A stretch of 64,000 nucleotides of DNA from Chryseobacterium viscerum (GTDB lineage Bacteria; Bacteroidota; Bacteroidia; Flavobacteriales; Weeksellaceae), in assembly GCF_002899945.2 (NCBI RefSeq), contig NZ_PPEG02000006.1, positions 62,001 through 126,000 on the forward strand, in the 5' to 3' direction. Shown piece after piece: positions 41,379-49,283 of the stretch. A program made the translations under genes and the position numbers. Below the pieces are notes generated by a model. The model saw nothing but the letters and a program-made list of their open reading frames with translations. It did not search any database and had not been told where the DNA came from. The stretch's first letter is position 1, and every line of letters starts with the position of its first letter.

Positions 41379-41708
41379 CTAAGGATAAGGAGCAATTGCC
41401 ACTTCGAGCCCTTCCATGGCATCGGCAATATGTAACTGGCATCCCAATCTGCTGTTCTCTTTCACATGGAAAGCTTCAGCAAGCATTGCATCTTCTTCAT
41501 CTCCCATTGTTTCCAAACCGGGATCATTAATTACATATACCTGGCATGAAGCACACATCGCCATTCCTCCGCATACACCAATAGTACCTTCTTCTGCCAA
41601 TTCATAAGCACGGATAATTTCCATTAGATTCATGGACATATCCGTAGGAGCTACGACATCGTGGGTTACACCTTCTCTGTCGGTGATTTTAATATTAACA
41701 TCTGACAT
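41379..41708 (-). CDS. [2Fe-2S] ferredoxin, adrenodoxin type
   Basis: This 109-residue electron carrier has the cluster ligands Cys46, Cys52, Cys55 and Cys90 in the pattern C-X5-C-X2-C-X34-C of vertebrate-type (adrenodoxin/putidaredoxin) ferredoxins. Its gene starts 12 bp after the oxidoreductase gene on the same strand, so the two probably form an electron-transfer pair. The terminal acceptor is unknown. Confidence 0.92.
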   Translation of the reverse strand: MSDVNIKITDREGVTHDVVAPTDMSMNLMEIIRAYELAEEGTIGVCGGMAMCASCQVYVINDPGLETMGDEEDAMLAEAFHVKENSRLGCQLHIADAMEGLEVAIAPYP

Positions 41709-41720
41709 AATTCTGCAAAA

Positions 41721-42776
41721 CTAGTCAATTTTTTTCACAACTGCCTTCTCTGCTTCTTTACGGCTTCCGTCAAATCCGTCTACACCACTTACGGTTGTAT
41801 ATTTTAGAACGAATTTTTTACCTGGATTTAATCTGTTGTACACACTTTGACACATTAAAGTAGCTTCGTGGAAACCACAAAGGATCAACTTCAATTTTCC
41901 AGGATATGTATTGATATCTCCAATGGCGTAGATTCCGTCAATGTTTGTCTGATAATCAAGAGCATTGTTTACAACAATTGCATTTTTCTCGATATTCAAT
42001 CCCCAGTTTCCGATCTCACCCAATTTTGGAGTCAACCCGAATAAAGGAATAAAATAATCTGTTTCAATATCGTAAGCGTCCTGTCCATCAACCTGTACGG
42101 TAATCGCTTCAACCTTTCCGTCACCTTTAACACCAGTAACTTCAGCAGGAGTGATTAATTTAATTTTTCCCTGGTTTTTCAGATCCTGAACTTTCTCTAC
42201 AGAATCCAAAGCTCCACGGAACTCATTTCTTCTGTGAATCAATGTCACTTCACTCGCAACATTGGAAAGGAAAACACTCCAGTCCAAAGCAGAATCTCCA
42301 CCTCCGGCGATTACTACTTTTTTGTTTCTGAAATGCTCAGGCTCTTTAACGAAATATTCAAGACCTTTTTCTTCATAATCAGCAAGATTGTCGAAAGCAG
42401 GTTTTCTAGGCTCAAATGTCCCTAATCCACCCGCGATTGCAATTGCTTTACATCTGTGAACAGTTCCTTTATTAGTGATCACTTCAAACCACTCATCATC
42501 TACCTTTGTATAAGAAACAGCGGTCTCACCTAAAGTAAATCCAGGTTGAAACTGCTTGATCTGCTCCATCAAATTATCCACCAATTCTCCAGCGTTTACT
42601 GAAGGATACCCTGGAATATCGAAAATAGGTTTTTTAGGATAAAGTTCTGCCAACTGCCCTCCCGGCTGTGGAAGCGCATCAATAATATGACACTTCATTT
42701 TTAGTAAACCAGCTTCAAAAACTGCAAAAAGTCCTGTAGGCCCCGCACCTATGATCAATATATCAGTGGTTATCAT
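41721..42776 (-). CDS. FAD-dependent NAD(P)H oxidoreductase (ferredoxin reductase-like)
   Basis: This 351-residue flavoprotein has the N-terminal FAD motif IIGAGPTGLFAVFEAG and the NAD(P) motif VVIAGGGDSALDWSVFL, with IYAIGDINTYPGKLKLILCGFHEA near the C-terminus. It lacks the CxxC pair of thioredoxin reductase, which makes it a ferredoxin/flavodoxin-NADP+ reductase of the TrxB-like type. The ferredoxin gene follows it, supporting that role. Confidence 0.9.
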   Translation of the reverse strand: MITTDILIIGAGPTGLFAVFEAGLLKMKCHIIDALPQPGGQLAELYPKKPIFDIPGYPSVNAGELVDNLMEQIKQFQPGFTLGETAVSYTKVDDEWFEVITNKGTVHRCKAIAIAGGLGTFEPRKPAFDNLADYEEKGLEYFVKEPEHFRNKKVVIAGGGDSALDWSVFLSNVASEVTLIHRRNEFRGALDSVEKVQDLKNQGKIKLITPAEVTGVKGDGKVEAITVQVDGQDAYDIETDYFIPLFGLTPKLGEIGNWGLNIEKNAIVVNNALDYQTNIDGIYAIGDINTYPGKLKLILCGFHEATLMCQSVYNRLNPGKKFVLKYTTVSGVDGFDGSRKEAEKAVVKKID

Positions 42777-42810
42777 AATCTTTAAGATAATTTAATTATA
42801 CATGTAGCTG

Positions 42811-42818
42811 CAAATTTA
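42811..42818 (-). promoter_or_regulatory. -7 box of the reductase-ferredoxin operon
   Basis: The minus strand reads TAAATTTG, 34 bp ahead of the start codon. Confidence 0.55.
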
Positions 42819-42896
42819 CTAATTTTAATGCGAAGCATATTTAATTGATTCTAAATAAAAACCTGAGATTTGTCAAATATCTATCAATTAAGATTT

Positions 42897-42904
42897 TAAA
42901 TTTG
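42897..42904 (+). promoter_or_regulatory. -7 box of DUF3108 gene
   Basis: TAAATTTG matches TAnnTTTG, 25 bp ahead of the start codon. Confidence 0.55.
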
Positions 42905-42929
42905 GCAACGTTTTTGTAAATGTCTTGTT

Positions 42930-43700
42930 ATGAAGAAAATTTTAAACCTTTTTGCAGTACTTATATTCTTTTTAGGTTCGGCCCAGATTGATAACATCGC
43001 AGACGGCGAATCTATCACTCTTAGAATTCACTACGGTTTCCTTAATGCAGGAACTGCGAACCTTACCACAAAGCAAACGAACTACAAAGGGGTACCCCAT
43101 CTCTATGTAAAAGGGACAGGGCAGACTACGGGTGCTGTAAAAGCATTCTTCAAAGTGGAAGATTTATATGAAAGCTTTATCAATACACAGACAGGTTTAC
43201 CAAGCTTTTATGTCAGAAATGTACGTGAAGGAAGCTACCGCCAGCATTTTGAAACGGTTTTCAATCACGATAATAATACTTTGATTTTAACGGATAAAAA
43301 GACGCCTGCCAATGGGTCTAAGGTTTTAAAATCTGTAAAAGGTGTTCAGGATATGCTTTCCTGTTTTTACTATTTAAGAAGTAAAAGCCCGGATGAATTG
43401 AAAGTGGGAACCATCATCAATATGAATGTATGGATTGATGACGAGATGTTTCCTTTTCAGTTAAAAGTAACAGGAACAGAAAATTTAAATACAAAATTCG
43501 GTACCATCAATTGCTTAAAGATTATTCCATCCGTAAAAAGCGGAAGAGTATTTAAAGAAAAAGAAGGGGTAACGATGTGGGTTTCCAACGATGCCAATCA
43601 CCTTCCTATGCTATTGAAAGCTGAACTGGCAGTAGGTTCATTGAAAGCAAGTATTGATGATTATAAAAATGTAAAATATCCTTTAAAATTTAGCAAATAA
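42930..43700 (+). CDS. DUF3108 domain-containing protein
   Basis: This 256-residue secreted protein has a signal peptide (MKKILNLFAVLIFFLGSAQ) and matches the DUF3108 pattern: GESITLRIHYGFLNAGTANLTT near the start, DMLSCFYYLRSKSPDELKVG in the middle and MWVSNDANHLPMLLKAELAVGSLKASIDDYK near the end. It is thought to be a periplasmic or outer-membrane-associated protein of unknown function; the fold resembles LolA-like lipid-binding domains. It is monocistronic and followed by a terminator. Confidence 0.85.
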   Translation: MKKILNLFAVLIFFLGSAQIDNIADGESITLRIHYGFLNAGTANLTTKQTNYKGVPHLYVKGTGQTTGAVKAFFKVEDLYESFINTQTGLPSFYVRNVREGSYRQHFETVFNHDNNTLILTDKKTPANGSKVLKSVKGVQDMLSCFYYLRSKSPDELKVGTIINMNVWIDDEMFPFQLKVTGTENLNTKFGTINCLKIIPSVKSGRVFKEKEGVTMWVSNDANHLPMLLKAELAVGSLKASIDDYKNVKYPLKFSK

Positions 43701-43727
43701 AGAATCATTATTTTTTTTTTAAATATA

Positions 43728-43757
43728 GAGCCTGTAAATAATTTTACAGGCTTTTTT
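43728..43757 (+). terminator. terminator of DUF3108 gene
   Basis: GCCTGTAAA pairs with TTTACAGGC and is followed by six T. Confidence 0.8.
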
Positions 43758-43951
43758 ATGTTCAATGTAATAGAATGTTAATATTGATTGTCTTAATGAT
43801 AGAGGCAGACAAAAGAGCTGCAGCATGTCAATACTTCGTTTCGACAGCAGTTGATTCAAAGTATGGGCATAAGAAACAGACACGTGTAAATTTTTCAATA
43901 AAGATCAGTTTTTAGTTACGTTTTGTTTCTTAGGTCAGTAATTAAAAACAA

Positions 43952-43975
43952 AAACCTCCGGAGCTCCGGAGGTTT
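43952..43975 (-). terminator. terminator hairpin of pheS
   Basis: The perfect palindrome made of AAACCTCCGGAG and CTCCGGAGGTTT lies just beyond the pheS stop codon; the minus-strand continuation is TTTG then TTTT. Confidence 0.75.
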
Positions 43976-43981
43976 GATTTT

Positions 43982-44992
43982 TTATAGTGTTTTGAATTGT
44001 TCCAGTGTTCTGATATCATTTTCGAAGAACATTCTGATGTCACTCATCTGGTAAAGAAGCATCGTGATTCTTTCAATTCCCATTCCGAATGCATATCCTG
44101 AATATTTCTCAGAATCGATATTCACATTTTTCAGTACGGCAGGATCTACCATTCCACATCCCATGATCTCCAGCCATCCTGTTCCTTTCGTAATTCTGTA
44201 ATCTGTTTCAGAGTTTAATCCCCAATACACATCAATTTCAGCACTTGGCTCAGTGAATGGGAAGAATGAAGGTCTCATTCTGATTTTAGATTTTCCGAAA
44301 AGCTCAGTGGTAAAGAACTGAATCGTTTGCTTTAAGTCTGCAAAGCTTACATTCTCATCAATATATAATCCCTCAATCTGGTGGAAAATACAGTGAGAAC
44401 GTGAAGAGATCGCTTCATTTCTGAAAACTCTTCCCGGAGATAAAATCCTGATTGGCGGCTGATTTTCTTCCATATAACGAGTCTGTACGGAAGAAGTATG
44501 CGTTCTTAAAAGAATATCCGGATTCTGCTCAATAAAGAACGTATCCTGCATATCTCTTGCCGGGTGATATTCCGGAAGGTTAAGCGCCGTAAAGTTATGC
44601 CAGTCATCTTCAATCTCAGGACCGTCTGCTACTGCAAAGCCAATTGATTTGAAGATTTCGATAATTCTGTTTTTAACAAGATTGATCGGGTGTCTTGAGC
44701 CCAGATCCAATGGAAAAGCAGGTCTTGTAAGATCTTCTTTTTCTACCACAACAGAAGTTTCAGAAGAGCTTTTCAAGTCTTCCAATTTTACAGCAACTGC
44801 TTGTTTTAAAGTATTGATCTTCTGTCCGAAATCTTTCTTCTGGTCGTTAGGAACTTCTTTTAATGTTTCGTAAAAATCATTCAGAACCCCTTTTTTACCG
44901 TTGTACTTAATTCGGAAGTTTTCGATATCTTCCTTAGAGCTAGCATTGAAGCCATTTACTTCGATCAGTAGTTCTTCTATCTTTTCTATCAT
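43982..44992 (-). CDS. pheS: phenylalanine-tRNA ligase alpha subunit
   Basis: The alpha subunit of the Phe-tRNA synthetase heterotetramer charges tRNA-Phe. The 336-residue protein has a coiled N-terminal tRNA-binding part, then class II core motifs: PAFPLDLGSRHPIN, DDWHNFTALNLPEYHPARDMQDTFF, HTSSVQTRYM, FRNEAISSRSHCIFHQIEG and GCGMVDPAVL with GYAFGMGIERI. The beta subunit gene (pheT) is not adjacent here, which is normal in Bacteroidota. A -7 box (TATTTTTG on the minus strand, 45018-45025) precedes it. Confidence 0.95.
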   Translation of the reverse strand: MIEKIEELLIEVNGFNASSKEDIENFRIKYNGKKGVLNDFYETLKEVPNDQKKDFGQKINTLKQAVAVKLEDLKSSSETSVVVEKEDLTRPAFPLDLGSRHPINLVKNRIIEIFKSIGFAVADGPEIEDDWHNFTALNLPEYHPARDMQDTFFIEQNPDILLRTHTSSVQTRYMEENQPPIRILSPGRVFRNEAISSRSHCIFHQIEGLYIDENVSFADLKQTIQFFTTELFGKSKIRMRPSFFPFTEPSAEIDVYWGLNSETDYRITKGTGWLEIMGCGMVDPAVLKNVNIDSEKYSGYAFGMGIERITMLLYQMSDIRMFFENDIRTLEQFKTL

Positions 44993-45017
44993 TATTTTAC
45001 CCTTTCAAAATGTTTTG

Positions 45018-45025
45018 CAAAAATA
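45018..45025 (-). promoter_or_regulatory. -7 box of pheS
   Basis: The minus strand reads TATTTTTG, 25 bp before the start codon. Confidence 0.5.
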
Positions 45026-45056
45026 CGACTTTTAAGTTTAAAAATAAGTCCGTTAT

Positions 45057-45090
45057 AAAAAAATCTGCCTCTTTTTCGGGAGGCAGACTT
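45057..45090 (-). terminator. terminator of yceI gene
   Basis: On the minus strand TCTGCCTC and GAGGCAGA form a stem with an 8-nt loop, followed by a run of T. Confidence 0.8.
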
Positions 45091-45119
45091 CAATCACTTA
45101 TTTCACTTAAATAAAAAAA

Positions 45120-45779
45120 TTATTTCTTTTCTAAAGCTTTAACGCTGATCTGAAGAGTTACCTCATCTTTAATTACACCGTTTTCAGCAGGAGCCTGGAA
45201 CTTCACCCCAAACTCTTCTCTCTTGATATCTTTCGGTTCAGTAGCTACACTCACCTCTCCATCCTTCACAGAAACATTAGCCTTAAACTGAACTGGTTTT
45301 GTAATTCCTTTAATGGTTAAATTACCTTCTAAAAGAGTATTATAATCTCCTTCCGTAGCCGGAGTTACTTTTGTAATTTCATAAGAAGCTGTCGGGAATT
45401 TTTCAACTTCAAAGAAATCACCACTCTTCAGGTGACCATTTAATTTTCCTAAATCTTCCGGGCTGTCTTTCAAGTCCACAGAAGTTAATGAATTCATATC
45501 AGCAACGAACTTTCCGCTTTCCAGTTTTCCGTCTTTCACCGTCACATCTCCACTTTCAAACTTGATTGTTCCAAAATGGCTCGTATTTTCAGATTTAAAT
45601 ACTTTATATCCCTTCCATTCAACCTTACTGTTTAACGTATCCAAAGTGAACTGGCTACCTTCTTTGGTAGTTGTCACCTCATTACTTTCACTGGTAAGCG
45701 GTTTATCTTTTTTACAAGAAACCATTACAGCAGCAATAAATAACGCAGGAATCGCTAACGAAAACAGTTTTTTTCTCAT
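45120..45779 (-). CDS. YceI family lipoprotein
   Basis: This 219-residue protein has a lipoprotein signal with lipobox MVSC (Cys22) and a YceI lipocalin-like domain (from SKVEWKGYKVFKSENTSHFG to VTLQISVKALEKK). YceI proteins bind polyisoprenoid lipids such as ubiquinone or menaquinone precursors in the periplasm. It lies between pheS and a divergent ABC ATPase gene and is monocistronic. Confidence 0.88.
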   Translation of the reverse strand: MRKKLFSLAIPALFIAAVMVSCKKDKPLTSESNEVTTTKEGSQFTLDTLNSKVEWKGYKVFKSENTSHFGTIKFESGDVTVKDGKLESGKFVADMNSLTSVDLKDSPEDLGKLNGHLKSGDFFEVEKFPTASYEITKVTPATEGDYNTLLEGNLTIKGITKPVQFKANVSVKDGEVSVATEPKDIKREEFGVKFQAPAENGVIKDEVTLQISVKALEKK

Positions 45780-45842
45780 TTTTGATTTATTTTTATTAGT
45801 TCCGCTAATATAATAAAAAAAATTATGTTTTCATAAAAACCT

Positions 45843-45850
45843 TACATTTG
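45843..45850 (+). promoter_or_regulatory. -7 box of ABC ATPase gene
   Basis: TACATTTG ends only 4 bp before the ATG at 45855, so a leaderless transcript is likely. Confidence 0.45.
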
Positions 45851-45854
45851 TAAT

Positions 45855-46790
45855 ATGCTATTAGAAATAAACAATTTATTTTTCTCTCACACCAAAGAAA
45901 ATCCCCTGTTTCAGAACCTTAACCTAAGGTTTGAAGAAAACAGAATTATAGCACTTGCGGGAGAAAGCGGATGCGGAAAATCTACTCTTCTCAACCTTAT
46001 TTATGGTCTTCTTGATTGGGAAAGCGGAGAAATTATTTTTAACGGAACACGACTTTTGGGACCGAAAGGAAACCTCGTTCCCGGAGAAGCAGAAATGAAA
46101 TTCGTAGCACAGAATTTTGATCTTATGCCTTACGCTACCGTTGCCGAAAATGTAGGGAAGTTTATTTCGAATATCAATTTAAAACAAAAAAAAGAAACCG
46201 TAGCGGAACTTCTTGAGGTAGTAGGACTTCAGGAATTCGCCAATGTACTTCCCAAATATTTAAGCGGCGGGCAACAGCAAAGAGTGGCCATTGCCAGAGC
46301 CCTGTCTGTACTTCCAAAACTTCTGATTTTAGATGAACCTTTCAGCAATCTGGATTTTCCGAGAAAAATTGAACTCAGAGAACGTCTTTTCAGATATGTA
46401 AAGCAGCATGGCGTTTCTTTAATCATCTCTACTCACGAACTTAAGGATATTATGCCATGGCTGGATCAGATCGTTATTTTACAGGACGGAAGACTGATTC
46501 AAAATGACAGTCCGGAAGAAACTTACAAACGTCCTTACAACTCTTATGTTGCAAAATTATTCGGAGAAGTAAATATCTTCAGCGAAACTGAAGCTGAAGA
46601 TTTCCAGCTTTCAAAATTCTCCTATTACCCTAAAGAAATAAAAATCACCGAAACCGGTCTCGAAGCAGAAGTCCTTGAAAGCCGATTTGCAGGAAACTAT
46701 TATTGGAATAAAATTAAAGCAAGGAATAAAGAAATAGTGGTTTATACTGATGAAAAATTAGAGGGATTGATTACTATTTCTTTTATATAA
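45855..46790 (+). CDS. orphan ABC transporter ATP-binding protein
   Basis: This 311-residue ATPase has Walker A GESGCGKST (36-44), signature LSGGQQQRV (136-144) and Walker B LILDEP (157-162), with an H-loop ISTHELKDIM. The part after about residue 235 is an extra TOBE-like domain, as in PotA- or MalK-type importers. No permease or binding protein lies next to it, so its partner is encoded elsewhere or it serves a non-transport role. The promoter is unusually close to the start codon. Confidence 0.85.
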   Translation: MLLEINNLFFSHTKENPLFQNLNLRFEENRIIALAGESGCGKSTLLNLIYGLLDWESGEIIFNGTRLLGPKGNLVPGEAEMKFVAQNFDLMPYATVAENVGKFISNINLKQKKETVAELLEVVGLQEFANVLPKYLSGGQQQRVAIARALSVLPKLLILDEPFSNLDFPRKIELRERLFRYVKQHGVSLIISTHELKDIMPWLDQIVILQDGRLIQNDSPEETYKRPYNSYVAKLFGEVNIFSETEAEDFQLSKFSYYPKEIKITETGLEAEVLESRFAGNYYWNKIKARNKEIVVYTDEKLEGLITISFI

Positions 46791-46929
46791 AGCGAAAGAC
46801 AAATTTGCTTACCAGATGAGTCTTTATTTACGATTTTACTTTTCAGTATACATCATATAAGATCTACATTTTCTTATACTTACCCATAAAAAAAGTACAA
46901 ACATAAGAATCAGTTATAAAACTTTTTCT

Positions 46930-46937
46930 TACATTTG
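46930..46937 (+). promoter_or_regulatory. -7 box upstream of candidate RNA
   Basis: TACATTTG matches TAnnTTTG in a spacer between convergent genes, where no protein start follows. It points to a non-coding transcript beginning near 46943. Confidence 0.45.
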
Positions 46938-46942
46938 TACCT

Positions 46943-47066
46943 CCAAAGCATAAGGAAATTTTTGGTTATTTCTCTTTCTGCCTTCCAGACGGACATTAGC
47001 AATCTTGCAATTAAGTCTTATGAAAGATTACACTGTCCAATTTTTTCCTTTTCTTATTTTTATGGC
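46943..47066 (+). ncRNA. candidate structured RNA (6S-like?)
   Basis: This stretch between the ABC ATPase and PhnA genes starts at a -7 box and can fold into one long hairpin: GCATAA pairs with TTATGGC (one bulged G), AAGGAAA with TTTCCTT (47044-47050), TTGG with CCAA, then GGACA (46991-46995) with TGTCC, and AATCTT with AAGATT nearest the terminal loop. A large one-sided bubble (about 46966-46990) interrupts it. A long hairpin with a bubble in a flavobacterium would suit a 6S-type RNA, but the sequence has not been matched to any family and the 3' end is not marked by a terminator. Confidence 0.35.
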
Positions 47067-47085
47067 ATAAAAAAACAACGTTTTC

Positions 47086-47430
47086 TTATGCTTTCTTTAC
47101 AAACTCTGACTTAAGAGCCATTGCTCCGAAACCATCAATTTTGCAATCAATATTATGATCACTTCCTGGTCTTAAACGGATATTCTTTACTTTAGTACCC
47201 GCCTTTACAGGTTTTGGCGCTCCTTTTACAGGAAGGTCTTTTACTACCACTACAGAATCTCCATCCTGAAGTTCGTTTCCGTTTGAATCCAATATTTTTC
47301 CTTCGCTGGCTGCCTCAGAAACGACCTCCTCAGGGTTCCATTCGTGGAAACACTGGGAACAGACCATCATATTATCGCTCGGATAGGTAAACTCGGAGCT
47401 GCATTTCGGACAAAGTACTGTATCACTCAT
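47086..47430 (-). CDS. PhnA-like zinc-ribbon domain protein (YjdM family)
   Basis: This 114-residue protein has an N-terminal zinc ribbon, [25 protein letters not shown], and the PhnA C-terminal domain [31 protein letters not shown] with the [24 protein letters not shown] ending. Despite the historical name, family members have no proven role in phosphonate use. It is cytoplasmic and monocistronic. A -7 box on the minus strand (TACCTTTG, 47445-47452) precedes it. Confidence 0.88.
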   Translation of the reverse strand: MSDTVLCPKCSSEFTYPSDNMMVCSQCFHEWNPEEVVSEAASEGKILDSNGNELQDGDSVVVVKDLPVKGAPKPVKAGTKVKNIRLRPGSDHNIDCKIDGFGAMALKSEFVKKA

Positions 47431-47444
47431 ATTTTTAATTTTTG

Positions 47445-47452
47445 CAAAGGTA
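47445..47452 (-). promoter_or_regulatory. -7 box of phnA-like gene
   Basis: The minus strand reads TACCTTTG, 14 bp ahead of the start codon. Confidence 0.5.
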
Positions 47453-47859
47453 GAGCTTTTTAGAGGTTGAAGTCAAGAGATAAAGCTCAGTATAATAGAT
47501 AATAAGCATATATTAATATAACACAATATAGTGAATTAATGTAAATTAAATAAACTTGCTACAAAGAAAATAAAGTATAGTAATGAACAGTGTATATTTT
47601 GTTAGCAAATATTTTTCATTAAGCAAAAACATAAGTTTATTTGTTCTAAAGGGAAAGGCTATTGTCAACAAATAAAAAATATAAATATTCGGAAAATATT
47701 TACAAATTCAGCATTAAAATGTATTTCTACACTCAAAAAATCAAAAAACAGATTGACTTTACATCAATAATACTAGATCAGATCGCATTACTCCCCCACT
47801 CTAAACTCTTACAATTCCCAAACTCATCAACTCAATCTTCAACTCTCAATTAAAAGTCG

Positions 47860-47867
47860 TATTTTTG
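47860..47867 (+). promoter_or_regulatory. -7 box of RsmB-like methyltransferase gene
   Basis: TATTTTTG matches TAnnTTTG, 25 bp ahead of the start codon. Confidence 0.5.
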
Positions 47868-47892
47868 CAGATTCAAACAGCGAAGCAAATTT

Positions 47893-49098
47893 ATGGAACT
47901 TATTCACAGAAACTTGGCAATCGGAATTCACGATGCCCTACAGGAGACATTTTTTGAGAAAAACAAATATGCCGATAAAGTTATTGAAAGACTTTTGAAA
48001 GCAAACAGAAAATGGGGAAGCCAGGACAGAGCTGTTGTTTCTGAAATTTTTTACAATATTATCCGTTGGAAAAAACGCCTTGAATACTATATGGGTGAAG
48101 GGGTGAAACCTAACAATATCTACAAACTCATCATCGCCTATTTGCTTTGGAGCAAAACCAATTATAAAAAATTTGAAGAATTTGACGGAATCAAAATCGC
48201 CGATATTCTTACAAAGCTTAAAAAGAATAGTGTTCCTACAAAAGCAATAGAACATTCTATCCCTGAATGGCTGGCTGAAACTCTTGAAAAAGAATTGGGG
48301 GCTAACTGGGAAAGAGAAATGCTTGCTCTGAACGAGCAGGCTCCTACGGTTTTAAGAGCGAACTCATTAAGAACAACTCCTAAGGAACTTATTTCGGATC
48401 TTTCTGATGAGGGAGTCGTAGCTTTTCCTATTAAAAATTATCCTGATGCTGTTCAGCTGGAAGAAAAGAAAAACGTTTTCCTTACTACAGCTTTCAAAGA
48501 AGGATTATTTGAAGTTCAGGATGCCTCTTCTCAGAAGATCGGTTATTTCCTTGATGTACAAGAAGGCCAGAGAGTGGTGGATGCGTGTGCAGGTGCAGGA
48601 GGAAAAACACTTCACTTGGCAGCAATCATGAAAAACAAAGGTCAGATCATAGCATTAGACATCTTTGAGTGGAAATTAGCTGAATTGAAGCGTCGTGCAA
48701 AAAGAGCAGGTGCTCACAATATTGAAACCCGTATGATTTCTGACAACAAAGTCATCAAACGTCTTCACGAAAAAGTAGACAGACTTTTGATCGATGCACC
48801 ATGTTCAGGTCTTGGAGTTTTAAAAAGAAACCCGGACAGTAAATGGAAAATTGATCAGGACTTTATTGACAGAATTAAAAAAGAACAGCAACAAATTCTT
48901 CAGGACTATTCTAAAATGCTAAAAAAAGGAGGAAAAATGGTATACGCAACGTGTTCTATCCTTCCTTCTGAAAACAATATGCAGGTAGAAGAATTCATCA
49001 AAAGCAATCCTGGATTCAAAATGGTTAAAGATGAAAAAGTAATGCCTAGCCAAGGGTATGACGGATTCTATATGGCTTTGATTGAGAGAGTTTCTTAA
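47893..49098 (+). CDS. RsmB/NOP family RNA cytosine-C5 methyltransferase
   Basis: This 401-residue enzyme methylates cytosine C5 in rRNA or tRNA with S-adenosylmethionine. It has an N-terminal NusB-like RNA-binding part (HRNLAIGIHDALQETFFEKN and following helices), a SAM motif VVDACAGAGGKTLHLAA, the release cysteine Cys304 in DAPCSGLG and the nucleophile Cys354 in YATCSILPSENNMQVEEF. The target base cannot be told from sequence. It is monocistronic with a terminator. Confidence 0.92.
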   Translation: MELIHRNLAIGIHDALQETFFEKNKYADKVIERLLKANRKWGSQDRAVVSEIFYNIIRWKKRLEYYMGEGVKPNNIYKLIIAYLLWSKTNYKKFEEFDGIKIADILTKLKKNSVPTKAIEHSIPEWLAETLEKELGANWEREMLALNEQAPTVLRANSLRTTPKELISDLSDEGVVAFPIKNYPDAVQLEEKKNVFLTTAFKEGLFEVQDASSQKIGYFLDVQEGQRVVDACAGAGGKTLHLAAIMKNKGQIIALDIFEWKLAELKRRAKRAGAHNIETRMISDNKVIKRLHEKVDRLLIDAPCSGLGVLKRNPDSKWKIDQDFIDRIKKEQQQILQDYSKMLKKGGKMVYATCSILPSENNMQVEEFIKSNPGFKMVKDEKVMPSQGYDGFYMALIERVS

Positions 49099-49118
49099 TC
49101 TGAACCAATGAAATATAT

Positions 49119-49151
49119 AAAACTACTCTATTTTTTGGAGTAGTTTTTTTT
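49119..49151 (+). terminator. terminator of RsmB-like gene
   Basis: AAAACTACTC and GAGTAGTTTT form the stem around a 9-nt loop, followed by T-run. Confidence 0.85.
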
Positions 49152-49283
49152 GTTTTAAAGATTTTCCAAAAAAATGTAACAATTTTTGTAACATTTCCAC
49201 TACATTGTCTACTAACTGTATAGATTAAAACCGTATGATGCTGTGGAAAGTTTATAATAACTTTGCAGTAAACTCATTTATTT

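Larger units (their letters stand above)
47431..47892. other. AT-rich intergenic region
   Basis: This 462-bp gap is very AT-rich. It holds the phnA -7 box (47445-47452) and a likely rsmB-type gene -7 box (47860-47867, TATTTTTG). A 63-codon frame at 47662-47853 uses a non-ATG start and has low-complexity composition, so I do not call a gene. I see nothing else. Confidence 0.5.

Noticed and set aside
47662-47853. A 63-codon frame on the plus strand in the AT-rich spacer
   Set aside because: It starts on a non-ATG codon, has low-complexity Lys/Ser/Thr composition and no promoter or family resemblance.
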